NCBI GenBank assembly: GCA_946183715.1
Contig: CAMHDB010000001.1
Span: 1-40,640, forward strand
DNA length: 40,640 nucleotides
Source: an uncultured Oscillibacter sp.
GTDB taxonomy: Bacteria; Bacillota; Clostridia; Oscillospirales; Oscillospiraceae
Reading direction: 5' to 3'
This document shows positions 33,749 to 40,640 of the stretch, in pieces. The notes below the pieces were generated by a model that was given only the letters and a program-made list of their open reading frames with translations, was not told the DNA's origin and ran no database searches. Positions within the stretch are counted from its first letter, which is position 1; the number at the start of each line of letters is the position of its first letter. Made by a program: the position numbers and the translations under genes.

Positions 33749-34729
33749 TCACAGCTTTTTCGTATAGTTCAGGCTAATCCAGCGTTCGGCGGCGAAGCGT
33801 CCCCAGCCGTTACGCTCCTCCAGAATCGTGACGACCGTCCCCGTGGACAAGTTCCCCTGCGCGGGGTGTTCGACGCCGGGGCCGCTCCGGACGCGTAAGG
33901 ACGGGCACGCGGTAATCTCGACGCGGAACCCGGTTTGCAGACGCGCGCGGGTTTCGGCGCGTTTCTGTTCCGGGGCGGAGAGCTTCACGTCGCTGAAGTC
34001 GGCCCAGCCCTCGATTCCGGTCCCGGCGAGGTGGTACGGGTGCGCCGTGCCGCGCGAATACGCCACGACTTCCGCCGCGCAGGGCGTCGCCGGGACGGCC
34101 TCCGCGTCGTCGTAGGGCCCCGAAAACTGCGAGTGTCCCTTGAACGACACGCTGTCGCCCGTTTCCGCCTCCGGCGTCCCGTACAGGTACTCGTCGGCGT
34201 CGGGGTTCGCGTCCTCCGGTACGGGTATCTCCACCGGCTCCGGCTCCGGAATCCCGGCCTTCTCGGCCTCGTAGGACGGACGGAACGCCCCCGCAATCAG
34301 GGAACGCTTCCGCTTGCGCCGCATGACCGTGCCCCCGTCGGACTGGTTGCTCGTGCTCGTGTTGCCCTCAATCGTGAACACGTACTCCTCCTCGTCGGCG
34401 AGTTCCTCGACAATCCCGACGTGCTCCGCCGTGGACAGATTCCCCGGAAAATCGAAAATCACCACGTCGCCGGGCTTCAGATTCGTGCGCTTGTACCAGT
34501 TCTTGGCCTTCTTGGCCGCCTTCATGAACTCCGCACAGGACGCCGTGCGCGTCGGCAGCAGCGCCAGCGCGTCCGCCTCATTGAAAACCCACATGACGAA
34601 CATCATGCACCATGGATTCCCGTCCAGCTTGTACCACTTTCCGTATTTCGTAAGGTTGCTGTTGGCCGGAGATTCCCGGTAGCCTAATTCCTTCCGCGCA
34701 AGGTTCAGAATTTCCTCTACGGTCGCCAT
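33749..34729 (-). CDS. CHAP-domain amidase/endopeptidase with SH3-like C-terminus, no signal peptide
   Basis: A 326-residue protein. The CHAP domain carries Cys 41 in NPWCMMFV, His 103 in AEHVGIVEE and the EGNTS segment at 121-125. A linker rich in Pro and Glu follows, and the end resembles an SH3_3 domain (CPSLRVRSGPGVEHP to WGRFAAERWISL). It should cut peptidoglycan peptides or the muramyl-alanine bond. The start is the ATG at 34729 with GGAGGT 7 bases upstream. No export signal is present, as in phage endolysins, but no other phage gene is nearby. Promoter at 34782-34810. Confidence 0.85.
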   Translation of the reverse strand: MATVEEILNLARKELGYRESPANSNLTKYGKWYKLDGNPWCMMFVMWVFNEADALALLPTRTASCAEFMKAAKKAKNWYKRTNLKPGDVVIFDFPGNLSTAEHVGIVEELADEEEYVFTIEGNTSTSNQSDGGTVMRRKRKRSLIAGAFRPSYEAEKAGIPEPEPVEIPVPEDANPDADEYLYGTPEAETGDSVSFKGHSQFSGPYDDAEAVPATPCAAEVVAYSRGTAHPYHLAGTGIEGWADFSDVKLSAPEQKRAETRARLQTGFRVEITACPSLRVRSGPGVEHPAQGNLSTGTVVTILEERNGWGRFAAERWISLNYTKKL

Positions 34730-34781
34730 AATCGTACCTCCGCAACGCTGACTTCGACGGAAAAACCGCCGATTCGCGCCT

Positions 34782-34810
34782 ATTATACCTTCCACAATCT
34801 GGAAATGCAA
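34782..34810 (-). promoter_or_regulatory. Promoter of the CHAP gene
   Basis: On the minus strand: TTGCAT (34810-34805), 17 bases, TATAAT (34787-34782), 53 bases before the ATG at 34729. Confidence 0.75.
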
Positions 34811-34823
34811 GAGGAATTTTCGG

Positions 34824-34839
34824 CGCTGTCTTGACAGCG
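34824..34839. promoter_or_regulatory. Palindromic operator candidate over the NERD-gene -35 box
   Basis: CGCTGTC (34824-34830) and GACAGCG (34833-34839) form a perfect 7+7 inverted repeat with TT between. The right half covers most of the TTGACA box, so a bound repressor would block polymerase. Confidence 0.55.
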
Positions 34840-34859
34840 TTTCCGGGGACACGTATAAT
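34831..34859 (+). promoter_or_regulatory. Perfect consensus sigma-A promoter of the NERD gene
   Basis: TTGACA (34831-34836), 17 bases, TATAAT (34854-34859); 26 bases to the ATG at 34886, giving a very short leader. Confidence 0.9.
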
Positions 34860-34885
34860 GTCGGAGAGAGAAAGGAGGCCTCTTT

Positions 34886-35794
34886 ATGGGACTGTTCGAC
34901 AGACAAAAAGAGCCGGTTTTCCTGAAAACCGACAGCGAAGCGGAAAAACAGCTCGCCGCCTTACGGAAATTGCGCGGCCCGGACGGCGGGGAAAGTACGT
35001 CCCGGCTTGCGCAGGAAATCCGAATCGTAGAGGCGGGAATCGCCGGAGAGGAACGCATTCTCTTTGAACTCAAAAACAGCCATATGCCGATGTACATTCT
35101 GCACGACCTGTTCCTCGAACGGGAGGGACTGACCGCGCAAATTGATTACCTGATTGTCACGCCCTACGACCACTTTGTGTTAGAGTGCAAGAATCTGTTC
35201 GGCAACATCGAAGTCAACGACCGGGGCGAATTTATCCGGACTTTCAATTTCGGACGCGAAACCAGAAAAGAGGGCATTTACTCCCCGATTACGCAGAATC
35301 GGCGGCATTTGGAACTCATCCGGCAGATTCGCGCCGACACCAAGGGATTTATCGGAAAGGCCCTCTTTGAGAAAAATTTCTACGACACATACCGTTCTCT
35401 GATTGTGCTTGCCAATCCGAAAACCGTCGTGAACATGGGCCGCGCCCCGAAGGACGTACAGGCGCAAATACTCCGCGCCGACCAGCTCGTCGCGCATATC
35501 CGGGAGCGGAGCGAAAAGCGCTCCGACCGCATGAGCGACAAGGCCACCGAAGAATTGGCCCGCTTTTTCCTCGACGCCCACCGCCCGCAGAATATCGACT
35601 ATCTCGCGAAGTACCGCAAGCAGTTCGCGTCCGACCTCCCGAAAGCGGCGAAGCCGGAAAGCGTCGTATGCCCGAAGTGCGGCGCGCCGATGGTGAAACG
35701 CAAGGCACAGAAGGGCAAAAACGCCGGGCAGGAGTTCTATGGCTGTTCGCGGTATCCGAAATGCCGGGGCATTCTCAATATCAAGCCGACATAA
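34886..35794 (+). CDS. NERD-domain protein with topoisomerase-type C4 zinc finger
   Basis: A 302-residue cytosolic protein. The NERD (nuclease-related) domain spans about residues 50-180, with acidic and lysine residues in IDYLIVTPYDHFVLECKN, which resembles the restriction-endonuclease core D-(E/Q)-x-K. The C-terminus is a topoisomerase-like zinc ribbon (CPKCGAP, then CSRYPKCRG). The combination suggests a DNA-processing or DNA-binding enzyme; its substrate is unknown. AAAGGAGG precedes the ATG at 34886. The perfect promoter with an overlapping palindrome suggests strong but repressible expression. Confidence 0.88.
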   Translation: MGLFDRQKEPVFLKTDSEAEKQLAALRKLRGPDGGESTSRLAQEIRIVEAGIAGEERILFELKNSHMPMYILHDLFLEREGLTAQIDYLIVTPYDHFVLECKNLFGNIEVNDRGEFIRTFNFGRETRKEGIYSPITQNRRHLELIRQIRADTKGFIGKALFEKNFYDTYRSLIVLANPKTVVNMGRAPKDVQAQILRADQLVAHIRERSEKRSDRMSDKATEELARFFLDAHRPQNIDYLAKYRKQFASDLPKAAKPESVVCPKCGAPMVKRKAQKGKNAGQEFYGCSRYPKCRGILNIKPT

Positions 35795-35870
35795 TTTGCC
35801 ACGCTTGCGGGCGGAACCTTTTTTCGCGGCGAACGTCTAAAGGACAGGAACATTTCAAGGAGGCGTATTT

Positions 35871-37385
35871 ATGAGAATCAAGCGTTTCTGTTCGTTACTG
35901 ATGGCGGCGGTGATGGGGCTTACGATGATGGGCTGTGGGGCTACGCCGGGGGCGTCGGACAACGCGCTGTCCGGACTGAAAGCGAGTGTCGACCCGGGCG
36001 ACGTGCCCGAACTCGACCCCGACGAGGAACCCGAGGCCCATTGGGCGAGGCCCGCGCCGCCCGCGGACGACGAGGAACCCGAGGCCCACGCCGCCGCTTC
36101 CTATGCCCCGGCGGTGATTGCCGGGGAAATCGCCCGGGCGACGTACCCGGAGACAGTGCCCTACCCGCTGGAATCGGACTATACCGAGGAAAACGGCAGA
36201 CTTAAGGAGGCGTATTTCGACGCCTACGAAGCGTGGAGGGACGCCGACAGAAGCCGTCCGCAGTTGACCGCCGGGGAAGTCCGGCCCCTCTACCCGTTCT
36301 TCAAGAACGGCGTCAGGCAATTCCTGAACGGCACGGAAAACCGCGTCTGCTCGCCTCTCAATATCTATATGGCGCTTGCAATGCTGTCCGGACTGACTGC
36401 CGGGGAAAGTCAGAAGCAGATTCTTGACTTGCTCTCCGCCGAAACCCCGGAGGCCCTCTCCGCGCAGGCGAACCGAATCTGGAACGCCCTGTACACGGAC
36501 GACGGGGTTTCGAGTACGCTGTTGGGTAGCTCGCTCTGGCTCAGTGAAGGACTCCGCTTCAACGCCGACACGCTGAAAGAAATCGCGCGGAACTTCTACG
36601 CGTCCTCCTACTCCGGGCGCATGGGCTCGCCGGCGTTCGACGCCGCCTTGCAGGCGTGGCTCAACGAGCAGACGCGCGGACTGCTCTCCGAACAGGCCGG
36701 AGGCGTGGCAATGGCGCCGGAGACCGTCCTTGCACTCGCGACGACGATTTACTTTAAGGCCAACTGGGACGACGAGTTTTCGGACTACGCGACGAAAACC
36801 GGGACGTTCCACGCCGTGGGCGGCGACCGCGACGCGCCCTTTATGCACCAGACGTTCCGGGGCGCGGTCTACGACGGCGACGGCTTCACCGCCGTCTACA
36901 AGGAACTCCGCGACAGCGGAATGTGGCTTATCCTCCCGGACGAGGGCGCGACGCCCGCCGGACTTCTCGACAGCGGCGCGGCCATGGATTTCCTGTCCGA
37001 CCCGGAGAAGTACGCGACGAGCGCCGCCGCCGACGTTGCTTTGTCGCTGCCGAAATTCGACGTTACGTCCGATATTGACCTTATCGGCGGACTGCAGGCG
37101 CTGGGCATTACGGACGTATTCGACGCGAATGTGTCGGACTTCTCTCCCATGACCGCCGAGCGTAACGATATCGCAATCGGGCAGGCCAAGCACGCCGCGC
37201 GCGTCAAGATTGACGAGGAAGGCTGTGAGGCCGCCGCGTTCACGGTCATGATGGCTATGGCGACCGGAATGCCGGAGCCGCTCCCGCTTGTGGAGTTCAC
37301 GTTAGACCGCCCGTTTGTATTCGCCGTGACCGCTTCCGGACTGCCGCTGTTCGTCGGCGCGGTACAGACGCCCGTCAGCGCGTAA
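35871..37385 (+). CDS. Serpin-family serine protease inhibitor, lipoprotein
   Basis: A 504-residue lipoprotein (lipobox LTMMGC, Cys 22) with an acidic Pro-rich linker that repeats EEPEAH, then a complete serpin fold from about residue 140 (FLNGTENRVCSPLNIYMALA, then LATTIYFKANWDDEF and the MWLILPDEG strand). The reactive-centre hinge reads EEGCEAAAF, followed by TVMMAMATGM, and the protein ends with RPFVFAVTASGLPLFVGAV. Hinge spacing fits an inhibitory serpin, but position P14 is Cys where Thr or Ser is usual and P9 is Phe. By count P1 is near the Thr before Gly-Met. It probably traps host or neighbour proteases outside the cell. AAGGAGG precedes the ATG. Confidence 0.93.
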   Translation: MRIKRFCSLLMAAVMGLTMMGCGATPGASDNALSGLKASVDPGDVPELDPDEEPEAHWARPAPPADDEEPEAHAAASYAPAVIAGEIARATYPETVPYPLESDYTEENGRLKEAYFDAYEAWRDADRSRPQLTAGEVRPLYPFFKNGVRQFLNGTENRVCSPLNIYMALAMLSGLTAGESQKQILDLLSAETPEALSAQANRIWNALYTDDGVSSTLLGSSLWLSEGLRFNADTLKEIARNFYASSYSGRMGSPAFDAALQAWLNEQTRGLLSEQAGGVAMAPETVLALATTIYFKANWDDEFSDYATKTGTFHAVGGDRDAPFMHQTFRGAVYDGDGFTAVYKELRDSGMWLILPDEGATPAGLLDSGAAMDFLSDPEKYATSAAADVALSLPKFDVTSDIDLIGGLQALGITDVFDANVSDFSPMTAERNDIAIGQAKHAARVKIDEEGCEAAAFTVMMAMATGMPEPLPLVEFTLDRPFVFAVTASGLPLFVGAVQTPVSA

Positions 37386-37389
37386 AATG

Positions 37390-37424
37390 AAAAAGCCTCT
37401 CCCGCTATGCGGGGGAGACTTTTT
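37390..37424. terminator. Bidirectional terminator between the serpin and ABC genes
   Basis: AAAAAGCCTCTCCCGC (37390-37405) pairs with GCGGGGGAGACTTTTT (37409-37424) with one mismatch and one G-U, around a TAT loop. T runs flank it on both strands, and it serves both convergent transcripts. Confidence 0.88.
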
Positions 37425-37986
37425 ATGTCAGGGGCACGATTTGCGCGTCGAGGGCTACGGCGTCGTGCGTGGCGAGGAGTACGACGCGCCCCGCGCCGAG
37501 GCGCCGCAGGGCGTCCAGACAGCGTCCGCGCGCGTCGGCGTCGACGCCCGTAAACGGTTCGTCGAGGATGAGTACGTCCGACGGCGTAAGCAGTGCCCGC
37601 GCCAGCGCCAGACGCCGCCGCATACCGCCGGAGTAGTCGCGGACGGGCATGGCCCCGGCGTCGGCGAGGCCGAGTTCGTCCAGCAGGGCCGCCGCCGCCG
37701 CTTCGTCGTAGGCCCCGCCGAGTACGAACCGCAGATTACAGCGGGCGTCGCGGCTTAGTAGAAGCCTGTCCTCCTGAAAGACCACCGACCACCGACAGCG
37801 TTCCGGGAGTACGACGCGCCCGGCGTCCGGGGATTCCAGCCCCAGCAGGATTCGGAACAGCGTCGTTTTGCCGCCGCCCGACGGCGCGGAAAGACACGTC
37901 ACCTGTCCGCGCGCGGCCCGGAAAGACACGTCACGCAGTACGGCGCGCCCCCGGTACGACTTCCGCAGGTGTTCCACGCTGACCAT
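37423..37986 (-). CDS. ABC transporter ATPase (nitrate/sulfonate/thiamine-precursor type)
   Basis: A compact 187-residue ABC ATPase. Walker A is APSGGGKTT (first glycine replaced by Ala), signature YSGGMRRRLALARAL, Walker B VLILDEPFTGVD, switch His in LLATHD. It is shorter than the usual 240 or so residues of SsuB/TauB, mainly at the C-terminus. The start is the ATG at 37986 with GGAGGGG upstream. It follows the permease gene by 19 bases and energises that permease. Substrate unknown. Confidence 0.9.
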   Translation of the reverse strand: MVSVEHLRKSYRGRAVLRDVSFRAARGQVTCLSAPSGGGKTTLFRILLGLESPDAGRVVLPERCRWSVVFQEDRLLLSRDARCNLRFVLGGAYDEAAAAALLDELGLADAGAMPVRDYSGGMRRRLALARALLTPSDVLILDEPFTGVDADARGRCLDALRRLGAGRVVLLATHDAVALDAQIVPLT

Positions 37987-38005
37987 AGTTTGCCCCTCCC
38001 GTGTA

Positions 38006-38737
38006 TCACGCGCCGACGTTCCTTGCAAGCCAGTCGAGTACGCCCAGCGCCGCACGCTCAAAGCATACCGACAGTAAGATAACAACCACTGTCCACGCGA
38101 ACAGGTCCGCCGTCAAAAAGTAGACTTTCGCGTTGTAGAGGCGTTCGCCGAGGGTGCCGCGCGGCAGGCCGATGACTTCGGCGGCAATCCCGGCCTTCCA
38201 GCACAGCCCCAGCGACAACGCGACGGCAGTACGGAACGAGGGAAGCGCCGCCGGAAGGTAAATCGCCGCGACCTGTCGCCGGAGCGGGACGCCGTACACG
38301 CGCGCGAGTTCGAGTAACTGCGCGTCGGCGCGCCCGATTCCCTCCAGCGTGCCCAGATAGACGGGCGGGAGCGTCATCAGGAACGCGATGAACGTCGAGA
38401 GGGCGCGCGACGGGAGCCAGACGAGCGCGAGAATCACGAACGACGCGACGGGAATCGCCTTGACCGTCGCGACAGCCGGGTACAGGAGCGCGCGTACAGG
38501 CGGGCTAGCGTGGGCCGGGACGGCGAGGAGTACGCCGGACGCCGCGCCGAGCGTAAAGCCGCGGAGTACGCGCCACGACGAGCGCGCCACGGATTCCCAG
38601 AAGGCCGCCGTCCGTACCAGCGCACACAGCCGCGCGGCCACCGACACTGGGGAAGGCAGTAACAGCGGCTGACCGAAAAGCAGGCTGACCCCTTCCCAGA
38701 GGGCCAGCCAGAAAAGCGCGGTCACAATTCGTTTCAC
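38006..38737 (-). CDS. ABC transporter permease (SsuC/TauC/ThiX-like)
   Basis: A 243-residue permease with six probable helices. It opens IVTALFWLALWEGVSLLFG, has PVSVAARL, and the cytosolic EAA-type loop lies in ELARVYGVPLRRQVAAIYLP. The GTG start at 38737 overlaps the stop of the binding-protein gene (GTGA), so translation is coupled. Family members import nitrate, taurine, alkanesulfonates or thiamine precursors; which one applies cannot be told. Confidence 0.92.
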   Translation of the reverse strand: MKRIVTALFWLALWEGVSLLFGQPLLLPSPVSVAARLCALVRTAAFWESVARSSWRVLRGFTLGAASGVLLAVPAHASPPVRALLYPAVATVKAIPVASFVILALVWLPSRALSTFIAFLMTLPPVYLGTLEGIGRADAQLLELARVYGVPLRRQVAAIYLPAALPSFRTAVALSLGLCWKAGIAAEVIGLPRGTLGERLYNAKVYFLTADLFAWTVVVILLSVCFERAALGVLDWLARNVGA

Positions 38738-39840
38738 GCGCCGTAGTAGAAATCGGATTCCGGGAGCGCGCCGCCGACGGATTCGGGCGCGGCGTCGTAG
38801 AGCACCGACAGGTAGCCGGGGAGTATCGCGGCGAGTTCGGGGCCGCGCACGCAGACAATATTACAGTACGGCAGGGCCTTCTCGGCGACGGGGGCCGGGA
38901 CGATATCCGCCGCGCCGATGAGCGCCGCCGCGTCGGCAGGATTCGCGTTGACCCACGCCACGGAATCGGCGTAGGCGTCGAGGAATTGCGCCACGGCGGC
39001 GGGGTGTTCGTCGACGAACGCACGACGCGCCGCCGCAACGCCTGTAATGAGCGTCGAACCGTTGCCGAGGGCGTCCCATTCGCGGGTCAGGTCGAGCGCG
39101 ACGCGCAAATCTTCCAACTGGTTTTGCGCGACGGTCACGAACGGCTGAGGCAACAGCGCTACCGTCGCGTTGCCCGTCGCGAGGGCGGTCACGCATTCGC
39201 TGTGTTCGCTCTTCCAGTCGATGGTCACGTCGATATCGGGTTCTAACCCGTTCTGCCGCAGGAGGTAATAGAGCGCGTATTCGGGCGTGGAGCCTTTGCC
39301 CGACGCCGCAATCGTCATGCCGCGCAAGTCCTCCATAGACTGTATCGCGTTGCCGTTCTCTACGATATAGAGCACGCCCAGCGTATTGACGGCCAGCGTG
39401 ACGATTTCGCCGCCCGTGCGGTTGTAGAGTACCGCCGCGAGATTCGCCGGGATACACGCAATGTCCAATTCGCCTTGAATGAGGCGCGGCGCGACTTCGT
39501 CCGGCGACGCCGCAAGCGTAAATTCACAGCCGTCGTCGGTCTCCGACATCAGCTTGACAAGTCCCATTGCGGTGGGGCCTTTGAGCGCCGCGACGCGTAC
39601 AGTCACCGGGTCGGCGTCCAGTAATTGCGCTTCTCCGTCGTCGGGCGCGGCGTCGCTGGTCTCGACGGGTTCGGCGTCACTTCCGGCGGGTTTGGCGGTG
39701 TCCTCGACGCCGCTTTCCGGCGCGGACTTCTCCGGCGTCTCGACGGGCGCTCCGCCGCAACCGCTCAGGAATACCAACAGTAACGCCGCCAGAAACAAGG
39801 CCGCGTTCCGCTCAATCATCTGCATGTCCAGAAATTTCAT
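38734..39840 (-). CDS. ABC transporter substrate-binding lipoprotein (NMT1/THI5-like type)
   Basis: A 368-residue lipoprotein (lipobox FLSGC, Cys 28) with an acidic linker up to about residue 75. The core starts VRVAALKGPTAMGLVKLM and continues RLIQGELDIACIPANLAAVL and MTIAASGKGSTPEYALYYLL, which places it with the SsuA/NMT1/THI5-like binding proteins common in gut Clostridia. The ligand is not known. The ATG at 39840 has AAAGG about 12 bases upstream, a weak site, but no better start is visible. No promoter was seen upstream; read-through past the pnp hairpin is possible. Confidence 0.9.
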   Translation of the reverse strand: MKFLDMQMIERNAALFLAALLLVFLSGCGGAPVETPEKSAPESGVEDTAKPAGSDAEPVETSDAAPDDGEAQLLDADPVTVRVAALKGPTAMGLVKLMSETDDGCEFTLAASPDEVAPRLIQGELDIACIPANLAAVLYNRTGGEIVTLAVNTLGVLYIVENGNAIQSMEDLRGMTIAASGKGSTPEYALYYLLRQNGLEPDIDVTIDWKSEHSECVTALATGNATVALLPQPFVTVAQNQLEDLRVALDLTREWDALGNGSTLITGVAAARRAFVDEHPAAVAQFLDAYADSVAWVNANPADAAALIGAADIVPAPVAEKALPYCNIVCVRGPELAAILPGYLSVLYDAAPESVGGALPESDFYYGA

Positions 39841-39867
39841 GCTTGTATCTGACCTTTCCGCAAGTCG

Positions 39868-39897
39868 GCGGGAAAAGGACGACAGCCCTTTTCCCGC
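39868..39897 (-). terminator. Hairpin downstream of pnp
   Basis: GCGGGAAAAGG (39868-39878) pairs exactly with CCTTTTCCCGC (39887-39897). On the transcribed strand there is no trailing U run beyond the arm, so it may be an inefficient terminator allowing read-through into the ABC genes. Confidence 0.55.
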
Positions 39898-39944
39898 GTT
39901 CCTGTTATTTCATCCGGGGCCGCCGCGCCGGGGAATTGTGCCGC

Positions 39945-40640
39945 TTACTTCATGCGGGGGCCGCCGCGCTTCTCACGGTTCTGGATTTCGCGCATGGCGT
40001 CCCGGTGCGACAGGTTCACGCGCCCCTTTTCGTCGATGTCCATGACCTTGACCCACATCATGTCCCCGATTCGGCAGGCGTCCTCCACGCGGTCAATGCG
40101 GTGGTCGGCGAGGCGCGAGATATGCACCAGTCCGTCCTTGCCGGGGGCCAGTTCCACGAACGCGCCGAAAGCCATAATCCGCACGACGCGCCCGTAGTAA
40201 AGCTGTCCGACTTCCGGGACAAACACGATGTCGTCGATATACTTCTTGGCGGCGTCGCACCCGGCGGCCTCGGGACAGGCAATGAAAATCGTGCCGTCGT
40301 CGTTGATGTCGATTTTCGCCCCGGTGTCGGCGATAATCTTCTGAATGACGCTCCCGCCCTTGCCGATAACGTCCCGGATTTTGTCGGGGTCGATGTGCAT
40401 GGTAATCATTTTCGGGGCGTAGCGCGAGACCTCTTTACGCGGCGCGCCGATAGCCGGGAGCATAATTTGGTCGAGAATCTCACAGCGGGCGTCGTAGGTG
40501 ATATCGAGCGCGTTTTGAATGATTTCCATGGACAGCCCGTCGTTTTTCAAGTCCATCTGAATGGCGGTAATGCCCTTCTTGGTTCCGGCTACTTTGAAGT
40601 CCATTTCGCCGTGGAAGTCCTCCACGCCCTGAATGTCGAT
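39945..40640 (-). CDS. pnp: Polynucleotide phosphorylase, C-terminal part (5' end outside the window)
   Basis: The frame enters from the right edge and shows about 231 residues of the C-terminal third. The end of the second RNase PH domain (VEDFHGEMDFKVAGTKKG, then GLSMEIIQNAL) is followed by a KH domain with DVIGKGGSVIQKI (GxxG loop) and an S1 domain (GQLYYGRVVRIMAFGAFVEL, then KDGLVHISRLAD). The tail ends RGGPRMK. PNPase degrades RNA 3' to 5' using phosphate. It is the only core housekeeping RNA enzyme here and shows this end of the window is chromosomal. Confidence 0.97.
   Translation of the reverse strand: MDIQGVEDFHGEMDFKVAGTKKGITAIQMDLKNDGLSMEIIQNALDITYDARCEILDQIMLPAIGAPRKEVSRYAPKMITMHIDPDKIRDVIGKGGSVIQKIIADTGAKIDINDDGTIFIACPEAAGCDAAKKYIDDIVFVPEVGQLYYGRVVRIMAFGAFVELAPGKDGLVHISRLADHRIDRVEDACRIGDMMWVKVMDIDEKGRVNLSHRDAMREIQNREKRGGPRMK

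Noticed and set aside
33749..37385. Prophage or mobile island (CHAP lysin, NERD protein, serpin)
   Set aside because: No integrase, capsid, tail, holin or attachment repeats; base use is like the neighbours.
1..40640. CRISPR array, tRNA/rRNA genes, insertion sequences
   Set aside because: No regularly spaced repeats, no tRNA-like cloverleaf ending, no transposase or terminal inverted repeats were found by eye.

Overview
The window is about 60% G+C with dense, mostly operonic genes and typical Gram-positive signals: AGGAGG-type ribosome binding sites, sigma-A promoters, lipobox signal peptides and S-layer-homology (SLH) proteins. The SLH repeat style, InlB-type repeats and BspA-like leucine-rich repeats suggest a high-GC member of the Clostridia, most like Oscillospiraceae (Oscillibacter/Flavonifractor-like). 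This placement is an inference; no rRNA or tRNA gene is present.

Region 1 (1-14274, minus strand) looks like one long operon behind a good promoter at 14246-14274. It begins with a three-part glycosylation module (GT2 glycosyltransferase, GtrA-like flippase, GT39-like membrane glycosyltransferase). It continues into a nucleotide-dependent assembly: an exported von Willebrand A (vWA) protein, a tubulin-like GTPase with an intact GGTGSG loop, a second protein that looks like a tubulin paralogue without that loop, an unknown 226-residue protein, a zinc-ribbon P-loop GTPase, and a GTPase-associated protein 1 (GAP1)-like protein cut by the window edge. This resembles the GTPase-centred conflict systems inferred by comparative genomics and is the strongest candidate for a little-described system here.

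Region 2 (14303-20630). A leucine-rich-repeat protein is transcribed divergently from the operon. A zinc-ribbon protein converges on it. Then comes a plus-strand operon: HAD phosphatase, glutamyl-Q tRNA(Asp) synthetase (gluQ), and the potassium system trkA-trkH.

Region 3 (20701-27412). A promoter drives a membrane-anchored SLH protein followed by a branched-chain amino-acid ABC system (livJ, livH, livM, livG, a 61-residue microprotein, livF) and a NiaR-like regulator, closed by two terminators. Two hairpins separate the abundant binding protein from the permeases.

Region 4 (27468-33744). Surface proteins: a membrane beta-propeller protein, an SLH protein with a possible ATT/ATC start, an SLH protein with a papain-like domain, and an SLH protein with InlB repeats.

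Region 5 (33749-40640). A signal-less CHAP amidase and a NERD-domain protein diverge from back-to-back promoters, the second with a palindrome over a perfect consensus -35. A lipoprotein serpin follows. Then on the minus strand come an ABC transporter of the nitrate/sulfonate/thiamine-precursor type and the 3' end of pnp.

Sequence-wide, I found no GATC tetranucleotide in 40.6 kb, where composition alone predicts well over a hundred. No intergenic gap exceeds 300 bases. I saw no insertion sequence, CRISPR array, tRNA or rRNA.
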